Below, piece after piece: positions 40,701-49,453 of a DNA stretch of 50,416 nucleotides; the stretch's first letter is position 1; every line of letters begins with the position of its first letter. The notes beneath the pieces are model-generated. The model was not told the origin of the DNA. It made no database searches and saw nothing but the letters and a program-made list of their open reading frames with translations. The stretch comes from Candidatus Babelota bacterium (GTDB taxonomy: Bacteria > Babelota > Babeliae > Babelales > Babelaceae): positions 1 to 50,416 of the forward strand of contig JABDCP010000007.1 of assembly GCA_013288045.1 (NCBI GenBank), in the 5' to 3' direction. A program made the position numbers and the translations under genes.

Positions 40701-42089
40701 AAACTATTGCGTGCGATATTTGGAGAAAAATCTCGTGAAGTGCGCGATACTTCTCTTCGAGTACCCCCTGGTATTGAGGGAACCGTTATTGATGTGAAAG
40801 TATTTTCACGCGCAGGTATACGTCGAGATAGACGCTATAAAGAGATGGTTGCACAAGAAACCTTCCGTCTTGAAAAAGAGTATGACATGCATGTGCATAC
40901 CCTTGAAAAAATGGTTGGGCTTAAAATTGCCGAACTTCTTGCCGGTAAAGAGGCTGCTAAGGGTGATAAATCATCGCTTATTAAGACAGGTAAGTTCGAT
41001 AATGCGAAACTTCAACAAGCTGAGCTTAAAGAGCTTGCTGCACTTAAACCGGCTGATAAGGCGCTTGCTACTGAGGTTAAGAACCTTGCATCATCCTGTG
41101 AAAATCAGGCACGTATTTTGTTAGGTCTCAAGGAAGAACGTATTAACCGTTTGAAAAAAGGTGATCCACTTCCTTCAGGCGTTATTAAGATGGTAAAAGT
41201 ATACATCGGTATGAAGCGGCATGTATCGGTTGGTGATAAAGTTGCCGGTCGCCATGGTAATAAGGGTGTGGTATCTATTATTGTTCCTCGTGAAGATATG
41301 CCCTATATGGATGATGGAACGCCGGTTGATATTGTGCTCAACCCCTTAGGTGTACCCTCACGTATGAACGTTGGCCAGATTCTTGAAACGATTCTTGGAT
41401 TTGCGGGTCAGCAGTTGGGTGAGCAGATCGGGAAGCTTCTTGAAGTTGAAGGTCTGAAAGGGGCACGCAAGTTGCTTTTAGCAGCCTATGGTAAAGAGCT
41501 TATTGAAACCTATGAAAAATCTTATGGTGAAGAAGGGCTTCTAGAACTTGCACGACGATCAGCAAAAGAGGGGGTCTGTTTTACGACTCCGGTATTTGAT
41601 GGAGCTTCGTTTGAGCAAGATATTAAGCCTCTTATTGAGACCGTCGGTGGCCCTATTTCTGGGGTCTATATGATTCGTGATGGGCGAACGGGCGAATACT
41701 TTGACCAGCCGGTAACGGTTGGTAATATTTACATCATGAAACTGAACCACATGGTTGATGATAAATTGCATGCTCGTTCTGTGGGGCCATACTCCTTAGT
41801 TACGCAGCAACCACTTGGTGGTAAAGCGCAGCTTGGGGGGCAACGATTTGGGGAGATGGAGGTCTGGGCACTTGAAGCACATGGCGCAGCCTATAGTCTT
41901 CAGGAGATGCTCACGTACAAATCTGATGACGTTGTTGGTCGTCATAAGGTGTATGAGGCGTTGGTCAGAAATGAACCAATACCTGAGCCAGGGTTACCTG
42001 AATCATTTAATGTGTTAATAAAAGAATTGCAGAGTCTTGGGTTACGCATAGATCTCTTTAAAAGTGGCAAGGAGGAAGTAAGTGAGTAA
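37761..42089 (+). CDS. rpoB: DNA-directed RNA polymerase subunit beta
   Basis: 1442 residues, about 100 longer than E. coli RpoB. Canonical blocks are present: RSFNEFAQLDFL, LINGVDRVIVSQLHRSPGV, the Rif region FGTGQLSQFMDQTNPLAEI then AHKRRLSALGPGG (the Asp, His and Ser positions that mutate to rifampicin resistance are the sensitive type), RICPIETPEGQTVGLI, NVAFMPWHGYNFEDAIV, VAGRHGNKGVVS and KLNHMVDDKLHARS. An unusual insertion lies at about residues 81-140, between SLQYVSYELG and LTLDECRSSGQTFSMPLKVKL. It holds eight cysteines (C83, C85, C99, C102, C116, C119, C129, C132), which could make two zinc sites. rpoC overlaps the end by 8 bp. Confidence 0.98.
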   Translation: MSSLRQGKEAVRRLFGKIKDIVPVPNLIEIQSRSFNEFAQLDFLPSERELIGLEKVFKDIFPIDYNDRMSLQYVSYELGLWACTCGKLTGIANRYVWSCSSCKKSDSGRLNDKLECTFCHKDTARYKTCTNCLARVTVQLPLTLDECRSSGQTFSMPLKVKLQLISWDVSEAGDKTLRDIKEQDIFFADVPVMADLYLDNGQFKLGNLGTFLINGVDRVIVSQLHRSPGVVFSHSKKTKDVRGQLPFIARIIPMRGSWVDFEFDSHDYLQVRIDKKKKMLATTLLQALGIPRDEIIGHFYNFDTVFVEKGECYQVLDESLIGTRIISGMISDYKDEKDLVGKRFTKEILNTLQKNKLTRIYLGKTSLLNRVFGSDVIDPATGEVIIEQGENCSEEYYELLLKFPKLEFKLISQSGYVFQPTLALTLAQDKCYSEDEALKEVHAKLYPGDNASLDEIKERLFNNFFNPRLYDLTKVGRIRMNRKLGLSIDEEMSTLTREDFIATIKYLVNLRERGEGELDDIDHLGNRRVRLVGELLNNQIYLGLLRIERIVRERFRIQEAHGALMPQDFLNVKPLSAVLREFFGTGQLSQFMDQTNPLAEIAHKRRLSALGPGGVMKDRATYEIRDVHTSHYGRICPIETPEGQTVGLISSLATYAFVNDLGFIETAYRPVSKGKLLNEVVFLDAFEESNKYIGQASSVNEETKEVIEERVFARHEGNFMYVDSDKIDYVDLSPKQLVSVSTALIPFLSHDDASRALMGSNMQRQAVPIIKLQTPIVGTGMEREIARASGAIIIAKHDGYVEYVSSEKIVVRLDESEFKNVDDWISQGVDTYYLRKFQRSSYYTWIHQSPIVHVGDRVKKGDLLSDGTSVYNGELALGSNLNVAFMPWHGYNFEDAIVLSKRLVTDDVLTSVHIDEYVVEARDTKLGPEEITRDIPNISESVLAGLDEDGIVRIGTRVRPGDILVGKVTLKGDIQFSPEEKLLRAIFGEKSREVRDTSLRVPPGIEGTVIDVKVFSRAGIRRDRRYKEMVAQETFRLEKEYDMHVHTLEKMVGLKIAELLAGKEAAKGDKSSLIKTGKFDNAKLQQAELKELAALKPADKALATEVKNLASSCENQARILLGLKEERINRLKKGDPLPSGVIKMVKVYIGMKRHVSVGDKVAGRHGNKGVVSIIVPREDMPYMDDGTPVDIVLNPLGVPSRMNVGQILETILGFAGQQLGEQIGKLLEVEGLKGARKLLLAAYGKELIETYEKSYGEEGLLELARRSAKEGVCFTTPVFDGASFEQDIKPLIETVGGPISGVYMIRDGRTGEYFDQPVTVGNIYIMKLNHMVDDKLHARSVGPYSLVTQQPLGGKAQLGGQRFGEMEVWALEAHGAAYSLQEMLTYKSDDVVGRHKVYEALVRNEPIPEPGLPESFNVLIKELQSLGLRIDLFKSGKEEVSE

Positions 42090-45000
42090 CAAACTGCTTG
42101 AACGATTTCGTGAGTATATAAATACGGCACAGTTTAATGCGTTAAAAATCGGACTTGCTTCTCCTGAGAAAGTACGATCATTATCCTATGGCGAAGTGAA
42201 AAAAATAGAGACGATTAACTATCGTACGCTCAAACCAGAACGTGACGGTCTTTTCTGTGCCCGTATATTTGGCCCGGTAAAGGATTGGGAATGTAACTGT
42301 GGTAAATACAAGCGTATGAAACATCGGGGGATCACCTGCGAAAAATGTGGCGTTGAAGTGATTCAAGCCCGTGTTCGTCGTGAACGAATGGGGCATATAG
42401 AGCTCGTAGCTCCCGTCTGCCATATATGGTACTTAAAGGGGATACCAAGTTACTTGGGTCTGATCCTTGATATGCCGATTAAAGATCTTGAACGTGTCAT
42501 CTACTTTGATGCTTCCTTGGTTATTAAACAGGGCAAATCTCCCTATCCAGAACGGTACCTCTTAAGTGGTACTGAACTTGAAGGATACCTTGATGCAAAT
42601 CCAGGTGACTTTGAATTCAAAGCTGAAACGGGTGCTGAAGCGATACGCTTGGTGCTTTCAAAGCTTGATCTGCATGCGGAGAAAGCAGCTCTTGAAGAAA
42701 AATATCAGGGTACCTCAGCAGTTGCGACTCGTCATAAACTCTTGAGACGTCTTAAGGTTATTAAAGGGCTTGCACAGGCAAACTTACGTCCTGACTGGAT
42801 GATCATGAGTGTCTTGCCCGTCTTGCCACCTGACTTGCGTCCTTTGGTGCCCTTAGAAGGGGGCCGATTTGCGAGCTCTGACCTTAATGAACTCTATCGT
42901 CGAGTGCTTAACAGAAATATTCGCTTACAGCGTTTAATGGAAATACAAGCGCCATCGGTAATTATAAAAAATGAAAAGCGTATGCTCCAAGAATCTGTTG
43001 ACGCGCTCATTGATAATGGTCGTCGTGGTCAGGCTGTTCGTGGCTCAAATAAGCGTGCACTTAAGTCGTTGAGTGAAATGTTACGTGGTAAACAAGGGCG
43101 CTTTAGGCAGAACCTTCTTGGTAAACGGGTGGATTACTCAGGTCGTTCCGTTATCGTTGTTGATCCAGAATTACGCATGGACCAATGTGGTCTTCCTAAA
43201 ATTATGGCGCTTGAGCTCTTTAAATCGCACGTGTTTGCCGGTCTTTTAGAAAATGAAATGGCGCCAAACCTGCGCGTTGCAAAACGTATGGTTGAAGAAT
43301 GGGCTCCAGAAGTTTGGGACGTTCTTGAGTCGGTGGTACAGAACTATCCAGTTCTCTTAAACCGTGCTCCGACATTACATAGATTAGGTATTCAGGGTTT
43401 TTATCCAATATTAGTGGATGGTAAAGCAATCAAGATTCATCCGTTAGTATGTAGCGCATACAACGCTGACTTTGATGGTGACCAGATGGCGGTACATATT
43501 CCGTTGAGTGAGAGTGCGCGCTTAGAATCTAAGCATCTTATTCTCTCAACGCAGAATATTTTATCGGCAGCAAATGGTCGCCCGGTGACGGTTCCTTCGC
43601 AGGATATGGTTCTTGGTCTACACTTTATTACCAAGATCCGTTGTAATCAATTGGGTGAAGGTATTGTCTTTGCTACTACCGATGAGGTGGTAAGTGCCCA
43701 TCAGATGGGCCAAGTGCATCTTCATGCACGTATTAAGGTACGTGTAGGAGAAACCGAGCTTACTGAAACAAGTGTTGGTCGTGTACTCCTGTATAAAGCA
43801 TTGCCTGAAGGATCTGACTTTGCTTGGGTAAATCGGATTATGAAAAAATCTGAGCTTACCAAGCTTGTTGATCAAGTGTACAATCGCTTTGGCAGTGTGG
43901 CTACAGTAAAATGCCTCGATCGTATTAAAAAACTTGGTTTTTATAATGCAACGATGGCAGGTATCTCATTCCCGATCGATAACTTGATTGTGCCTAAAGA
44001 AAAAGATGTAATTATTGAAAAAGCAGAGAAAGAAGTTCAGAGAATCGAAGAGCTCTACATGGATGGTGTTATTACCAACGGTGAGCGAAACAATAAGGTT
44101 CTGAGCCTGTGGTCAAAGGCAACTTCTGATGTGGCAGACCATGTTTTTGCTGAACTTGATAAAGCTGATAAAAAAGCGTACCTCAACGAAGACAAAACGA
44201 ATGAACCGTTTAATGCTATCTTTATGATGTTGAGCTCAGGTGCTCGTTCTTCAAAAGAGCAGGTTCGTCAGTTGGTCGGTATGAGGGGACTCATGGCTAA
44301 GCCTTCTGGTGAAATTATGGAGACTCCTGTTAAGACAAACTTTAAGCAGGGTCTTGGGGTGTTTGAGTACTTCATTTCTACTCATGGTGCTCGTAAAGGT
44401 CAGGCTGATACCGCGTTGAAAACAGCTAACTCCGGGTACCTTACTCGTCGATTGGTAGACGTAGCTCAGGATCTTGTAGTCGTTATGCACGATTGCAAAA
44501 CGCTTGGGTATGTTATGACTGAGGCACTCAGAGAAGGTGGTGAGGTGCTCTATGATCTTGGCTTACGTGTCTATGGTCGTGTAGTTGCGCAAGATACGAA
44601 AGATCCTATCTCTGGTGAAATTATTCTTAAGCAAGGAAGTTTTGTTAGTGCTGCTGATTTAGACCGCATTAATGAATCTGCAATTACGATAATACCTCTC
44701 CGTTCACCTCTTTTATGTCAGGCAAAACGGGGTGTGTGTGCCTTGTGTTACGGTATCGATCTTTCAAAAACTGATTTGGTTGATGTGGGAACGACCGTGG
44801 GTATTATTGCCGCACAGTCGATCGGGGAACCTGGTACTCAGCTTACTATGAGAACCTTCCATATTGGGGGTATTGCGAGTGTTGCTGAGCAATCTTCCTA
44901 TACTGCTAAATATGATGGCGTGGTACAATTACGCCTTGTAAGAACCGTGGTTAATTCAGAAGGCCATACGATGATCCTGAGTCGTAAAGCGTTACTCATT

Positions 45001-46164
45001 ATCCTCTCATTGGATGGTCGTGAATTACAGCGCTATGATCTTGAATATGGGTCACGTCTCTTAGTACAGAATGACCAGCAGATAAAAGCTGGCACGAAGC
45101 TCGTAGAGTGGGACGTCAACAATAAAGTTCTTATTACTGAACAGGCGGGTACCGTAAAATACCAAGACCTTATCGATAACGTGACCGTTCAGGAACGGTA
45201 CGATGATGCGACTGGCCGATCAGCAAAAGTGGTTCTTGAGCATAAGAGTGATAAATATCAGCCGGTGATCGACATTGTCAATGACAAGGGAGATGAGCTT
45301 GCTCATTATTTCTTGCCAAGCAGTGCGCATTTAACTGTTACTGATGGACAAAAGGTAAAAGTTGGTGATGTTCTTATGAAGGTTCCTCGTGAAGCAACGA
45401 GATCTCAAGATATCACCACCGGTGGGTTGCCTCGCATTGCGGAGCTTTTTGAAGCACGTATGCCAAAAGATCCTGCAATATTGGCAGATATCGATGGAGA
45501 AGTGACCTTTGGTGGTATTACTCGTGGTCAGCGTAAGATTACGATAACTGACGGTGACCAATCATTTGATTATCTTATTCCACGAGGTAAGCAGGTAAAC
45601 GTTAATAATGGTGATCGTGTGCAAGCTGGTGACCTTATTACGGCAGGGGCTCCTGTGCTCCATGATATTCTTCGGATCCTAGGGCCTGAAGTTCTTCAAA
45701 AATATCTGGTGAACCAGATACAGCTCATCTATCGCCTACAAGGAATTGATATTAATGATAGGCATATAGAGCTTATTGTGCGTCAAATGCTCCGTAAGGT
45801 ACGTATCGTTGATCCTGGAGATACTGAATTCTTGGTGGGTGACCGCGTTGACCGTATTCACTTCCAAACCTTGAATGAAGCATTGCAAGCTGAGGGTAGA
45901 AAGGTGGCGAAGGCTAAACCGGTGCTTATGGGTATTACCCTTGCGTCGCTTGGTACTGAAAGCTTCATTTCTGCAGCATCATTCCAAGAAACGACCCGTA
46001 TTTTGGCTGAAGCGGCAGTATCTGGGCAGATAGATCATCTGTATGGATTGAAAGAAAATGTGATAATAGGTAAACTGATTCCAGCTGGAACAGGAGTTGC
46101 CTCATTTAGAAAAAAATACCTCGAAGGTTTGCATGGGGTTAAGCCTCTTGAACCGGTAATTTGA
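42082..46164 (+). CDS. rpoC: DNA-directed RNA polymerase subunit beta'
   Basis: 1360 residues from a GTG at 42082 that overlaps the rpoB stop, with a strong GGAGG just upstream (translational coupling). It has an N-terminal zinc finger ([20 protein letters not shown]), the catalytic NADFDGDQM motif with D463, D465 and D467, and [13 protein letters not shown]. The second zinc site comprises HDCKT plus [15 protein letters not shown], and the bridge/trigger region includes [17 protein letters not shown]. Normal length for a beta' without large lineage insertions. Confidence 0.98.
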   Translation: MSNKLLERFREYINTAQFNALKIGLASPEKVRSLSYGEVKKIETINYRTLKPERDGLFCARIFGPVKDWECNCGKYKRMKHRGITCEKCGVEVIQARVRRERMGHIELVAPVCHIWYLKGIPSYLGLILDMPIKDLERVIYFDASLVIKQGKSPYPERYLLSGTELEGYLDANPGDFEFKAETGAEAIRLVLSKLDLHAEKAALEEKYQGTSAVATRHKLLRRLKVIKGLAQANLRPDWMIMSVLPVLPPDLRPLVPLEGGRFASSDLNELYRRVLNRNIRLQRLMEIQAPSVIIKNEKRMLQESVDALIDNGRRGQAVRGSNKRALKSLSEMLRGKQGRFRQNLLGKRVDYSGRSVIVVDPELRMDQCGLPKIMALELFKSHVFAGLLENEMAPNLRVAKRMVEEWAPEVWDVLESVVQNYPVLLNRAPTLHRLGIQGFYPILVDGKAIKIHPLVCSAYNADFDGDQMAVHIPLSESARLESKHLILSTQNILSAANGRPVTVPSQDMVLGLHFITKIRCNQLGEGIVFATTDEVVSAHQMGQVHLHARIKVRVGETELTETSVGRVLLYKALPEGSDFAWVNRIMKKSELTKLVDQVYNRFGSVATVKCLDRIKKLGFYNATMAGISFPIDNLIVPKEKDVIIEKAEKEVQRIEELYMDGVITNGERNNKVLSLWSKATSDVADHVFAELDKADKKAYLNEDKTNEPFNAIFMMLSSGARSSKEQVRQLVGMRGLMAKPSGEIMETPVKTNFKQGLGVFEYFISTHGARKGQADTALKTANSGYLTRRLVDVAQDLVVVMHDCKTLGYVMTEALREGGEVLYDLGLRVYGRVVAQDTKDPISGEIILKQGSFVSAADLDRINESAITIIPLRSPLLCQAKRGVCALCYGIDLSKTDLVDVGTTVGIIAAQSIGEPGTQLTMRTFHIGGIASVAEQSSYTAKYDGVVQLRLVRTVVNSEGHTMILSRKALLIILSLDGRELQRYDLEYGSRLLVQNDQQIKAGTKLVEWDVNNKVLITEQAGTVKYQDLIDNVTVQERYDDATGRSAKVVLEHKSDKYQPVIDIVNDKGDELAHYFLPSSAHLTVTDGQKVKVGDVLMKVPREATRSQDITTGGLPRIAELFEARMPKDPAILADIDGEVTFGGITRGQRKITITDGDQSFDYLIPRGKQVNVNNGDRVQAGDLITAGAPVLHDILRILGPEVLQKYLVNQIQLIYRLQGIDINDRHIELIVRQMLRKVRIVDPGDTEFLVGDRVDRIHFQTLNEALQAEGRKVAKAKPVLMGITLASLGTESFISAASFQETTRILAEAAVSGQIDHLYGLKENVIIGKLIPAGTGVASFRKKYLEGLHGVKPLEPVI

Positions 46165-46185
46165 AATAATATTAGTGCTATGAAT

Positions 46186-46260
46186 AGGCGTATAGCTCAG
46201 AGGTAGAGCACTGCTTTGACGTAGCAGGGGTCAGCGGTTCAAATCCGCTTACGCCTACCA
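46186..46260 (+). tRNA. tRNA-Val (anticodon GAC)
   Basis: 75 nt with encoded CCA. The acceptor is AGGCGTA/TACGCCT, the anticodon stem is CTGCT/AGCAG, and the loop TTGACGT gives GAC. It sits between rpoC and rpsO, so it may be processed from the long operon transcript. Confidence 0.95.
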
Positions 46261-46291
46261 GACCCTAAAGAATTGTAAGGAGTTTCTCAAC

Positions 46292-46552
46292 ATGGCTGAA
46301 ACAAGAACAGATACAGCGGCGCAATTTAAGCGCCATGCCAGTGATTCTGGCTCGACCGAAGTGCAAATCGCTCTCTTAACCGAGAGGATTAATACCTTAA
46401 ATGAGCACTTTGCAACGCATGCAAAGGACTACGGATCAAAGCGTGGATTGCTTGTCCTAGTCGGACGCCGTCGTAAGTTACTTGACTATCTTAAGCGCGA
46501 AAATTTTGATGGCTATAAAAAAGTTATAACAACTCTTGGGTTACGTAAATAA
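46292..46552 (+). CDS. rpsO: Ribosomal protein uS15
   Basis: 86 residues. uS15 binds the 16S rRNA central domain. It shows the conserved [44 protein letters not shown] and C-terminal LGLRK. AAGGAG lies 9 nt upstream. It precedes pnp by 13 bp, the widespread rpsO-pnp order. Confidence 0.97.
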   Translation: MAETRTDTAAQFKRHASDSGSTEVQIALLTERINTLNEHFATHAKDYGSKRGLLVLVGRRRKLLDYLKRENFDGYKKVITTLGLRK

Positions 46553-46565
46553 AAGGTTCTCTTAA

Positions 46566-48644
46566 ATGCAAAAAAAATTTACATTGCCCGAGTATGGTAT
46601 TGAAGTCACCCTCGGTAAATATGCTCAGCAAGCTGATGGTGCAGTCTGGATTCAACAAGGAGGAACGGTTCTCCTTTCAACGGTATGTACCGCTCCCAGT
46701 AATGAATTTCCCGGATTTCTTCCTCTGACGGTTGAATATCGAGAAAATTTTGCCGCCGCAGGACGTATTCCCGGCGGTTATTTTAAACGTGAAGGCAAAC
46801 CAAGCGATAATGATGTCCTTGTTTCCCGCCTTATTGACCGAGCAATCCGTCCTCTTTTTCCAGAAGATTTCTTTGAACAGCTCCAAATTGTTAATGGTGT
46901 CTATTCTGTGGATAAGATCCATGAACCTTCAGTGCTTGGATTATTGGCTGCATCGTTAGCATTAACCATTTCTAAAATTCCCTTTTTAGGGCCTGTGGGT
47001 GCAATTAATGTTGCACGAGTAGATGGACAATGGATTTTTAATCCAACGCACCAACAAAGCGCCGAATCTACCGTTAAGATTACCGTTGCAGGGACCCAAG
47101 AAGGTGTCTGTATGTTAGAGGGAAGCTGCGATCAGATTAGTGAGTCAGAATTCCTGGACCTTCTTTTTAAAGCACATGATGCTATTAAGAAGCAAGTTGC
47201 TTGGCAGCTTGAGATTCAGCGTGAAGTGGGTACGCCCAAAGAAGAGCCGGTGAAACATTTTGATATGGCTCTTTGGAAAAAACGTGCTCTTGATTTCCTG
47301 ACACCGGAGGCAGTTTCAGTATTATTCCATAGTGATAAGCTCGTGCGTAGCCAGGGTATGGATCGGCTAAAAACCGAATTCTTTGCTAAATTTGCCTCAA
47401 CTGAAAGTGCAGAAGAAGCAGCATCACAAAAAGTTCTTGAATATGTTTTCTCTACAGAGATAGCATCAGTATTATCTGAAGAGACGTTTAAGCGCGGTAA
47501 GCGAATTGATGACCGTCCTTTTAATAAGATTCGTCAAATTGAAGTGGAAGTTGGTCTATTGCCCTTCAATCATGGCTCAGCCCTGTTTACCCGAGGTCGT
47601 ACACAAGCGTTAGTGAGTGCTACACTTGGTGGCGGCACTGATACCCAACGTATTGAAGATATTATGGGTGAATCATATGAAAGTACGTTTATGCTTCACT
47701 ATAACTTCCCACCTTTTTCGGTTGGAGAAGTACGTCCTATGCGTGGCGTTGGTCGTCGTGAGGTTGGGCATGGATATTTAGCAGCTTCGGCTATACGTGC
47801 TGTACTTCCAAAGGCTGGAGAGTTTCCCTATACGATTCGTTTAGTAGCAGATATGTTGGAGTCTGATGGGTCAACTTCTATGGCGACAACCTGTGGCTCT
47901 ACCATGGCGCTCATGAATGCAGGTGTACCGATTACGAGTATGGTTAGTGGGATTGCTATGGGTCTCTTAATGAGCAAAGCAGGCAAGTTCCAAGCCCTCT
48001 CTGATATCTCAGGCATGGAAGATGCTTTTGGACTTATGGACTTTAAAGTAGCGGGTACTGATAAAGGTATCACTGCTATTCAAATGGATATTAAAGCTAA
48101 AGTAGGATTACCACGAGAAGTCTTTGAAATGGCATTAGCCCAGGCTAAGGAAGGACGAGCACATATCTTAGGCGAGATGCGTAAGGTAATGACCGTTCCA
48201 AATCCTACGGTGTCTGACTTAGTACCTCAGATTGTGACCGTTAAGGTACCTACCGATAAGATTGGTGCTATCATAGGAACTGGCGGTAAAGTGATCCGTG
48301 AGATTACTGAAAAAACCGCTACAACAATTGATATCGATGATGATGGTACGGTACGTATATTTGGTCATCCTGGAGAGAAGCTTGACAAAGCAGTGCATTG
48401 GGTGAAAACTCTTGGGGGCATTATAGACAAAGGTGCCATTTTTGAGGGTCCGATTAAGAAGATCGCTGAATTTGGACTCTTTGTCGAATTGGTTCCTGGG
48501 GTGGATGGGCTTGTGCACGTTTCTAATATTCCACGAGAAGTGGGCGACTTTAGTAAAACGATGAAGCCGGGTGATCTTGTGAAAGTGTCTGTACTTGATT
48601 ATGATCCAAGTACGGGGAGAATCCGTTTAAAACTCATACAGTAG
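46566..48644 (+). CDS. pnp: Polyribonucleotide nucleotidyltransferase (PNPase)
   Basis: 692 residues. PNPase degrades RNA 3' to 5' by phosphorolysis and can add tails. It has two RNase PH-like domains (the first with FAAAGRIPGGYFKREGKPSDNDVLVSRLIDRAIRPLFPEDF; the second with FTRGRTQALVSATLGGGTD and VADMLESDGSTSMA), a KH domain with GxxG in KIGAIIGTGGKVIREI, and an S1 domain (FEGPIKKIAEFGLFVELVPGVDGLVHVS). All catalytic landmarks are present. rph follows after 11 bp. Confidence 0.98.
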   Translation: MQKKFTLPEYGIEVTLGKYAQQADGAVWIQQGGTVLLSTVCTAPSNEFPGFLPLTVEYRENFAAAGRIPGGYFKREGKPSDNDVLVSRLIDRAIRPLFPEDFFEQLQIVNGVYSVDKIHEPSVLGLLAASLALTISKIPFLGPVGAINVARVDGQWIFNPTHQQSAESTVKITVAGTQEGVCMLEGSCDQISESEFLDLLFKAHDAIKKQVAWQLEIQREVGTPKEEPVKHFDMALWKKRALDFLTPEAVSVLFHSDKLVRSQGMDRLKTEFFAKFASTESAEEAASQKVLEYVFSTEIASVLSEETFKRGKRIDDRPFNKIRQIEVEVGLLPFNHGSALFTRGRTQALVSATLGGGTDTQRIEDIMGESYESTFMLHYNFPPFSVGEVRPMRGVGRREVGHGYLAASAIRAVLPKAGEFPYTIRLVADMLESDGSTSMATTCGSTMALMNAGVPITSMVSGIAMGLLMSKAGKFQALSDISGMEDAFGLMDFKVAGTDKGITAIQMDIKAKVGLPREVFEMALAQAKEGRAHILGEMRKVMTVPNPTVSDLVPQIVTVKVPTDKIGAIIGTGGKVIREITEKTATTIDIDDDGTVRIFGHPGEKLDKAVHWVKTLGGIIDKGAIFEGPIKKIAEFGLFVELVPGVDGLVHVSNIPREVGDFSKTMKPGDLVKVSVLDYDPSTGRIRLKLIQ

Positions 48645-48655
48645 GGTAGTAATCT

Positions 48656-49450
48656 ATGAGCAAGTTTGTTCGAGCAGGCCAAAGGTCACATGACCAGTTG
48701 AGACCACTGCGCGTGTCCTATGATATTTTTAAGTATGCTTCGGCATCGACGTTGTTTGAGCTGGGCAATACCAAGATTATTTGTTCGGTCACCCTGCAGC
48801 AGGGAGTCCCTCATTTTTTGAGAGGCAAAAAATCTGGGTGGCTGACCGCTGAATATTCATTGCTTCCCGCTTCTACTCCTATAAGGACGGTACGTGAAGT
48901 AACCGCTAATAAGAGAAGTGGCAGGACCATCGAGATCTCTCGAATGATCGGGAGAGCACTGAGGTCTGTTTCTCAGCTTGATGTCATAGGTGAGCAGACG
49001 ATATTCTTAGACTGTGATGTTCTGCAGGCTGATGGGGGAACTCGCACCGCCTGCATTACTGCTGCGTATCTCGCCTTGCGTGCAGCGCAAGCAAAGTGGA
49101 TTCGACAGGGAATTATTTCTCATGAGATTCTTGTTGATGAACTCGCTGCAGTGTCTGTTGGTATTACCGCAGATATGGCGATTCTCGATTTAGATTTTAT
49201 GGAAGATAGCGGTACTGAAGCAGACTTTAACTTTGTGTTGACTCGGTCAGACAAGGTCATTGAAATACAAGGATCGGCAGAGAGAGCTCCGCTTTCCTGG
49301 GACCAGTATGAGCATATGCGTGCGTTAGCTCAAAAGGGCGTCAATGAGCTTTTTGAGTTCTATGACCAGAATCATTATGTACCTACAGCTGAGAAGAATA
49401 TTGGTGCAGCACTTCGCTCATCAGCGCATCTTTTTTCAGAATTGGAGTAA
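48656..49450 (+). CDS. rph: Ribonuclease PH
   Basis: 264 residues. RNase PH trims tRNA 3' ends by phosphorolysis. Visible features are GQRSHDQLRPLRVSYD, LFELGNTKIICSVTLQQGVPHFLRGK, GWLTAEYSLLPAST, RSGRTIEISRMIGRALR (phosphate-binding Arg residues) and DCDVLQADGGTRTACITAAYLAL, then AVSVGITADMAILDLDFMEDSGTEADFNFV. It is placed directly after its relative pnp, an uncommon pairing. Every tRNA gene here already encodes CCA, which fits trimming by such enzymes. Confidence 0.96.
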   Translation: MSKFVRAGQRSHDQLRPLRVSYDIFKYASASTLFELGNTKIICSVTLQQGVPHFLRGKKSGWLTAEYSLLPASTPIRTVREVTANKRSGRTIEISRMIGRALRSVSQLDVIGEQTIFLDCDVLQADGGTRTACITAAYLALRAAQAKWIRQGIISHEILVDELAAVSVGITADMAILDLDFMEDSGTEADFNFVLTRSDKVIEIQGSAERAPLSWDQYEHMRALAQKGVNELFEFYDQNHYVPTAEKNIGAALRSSAHLFSELE

Positions 49451-49453
49451 ACA

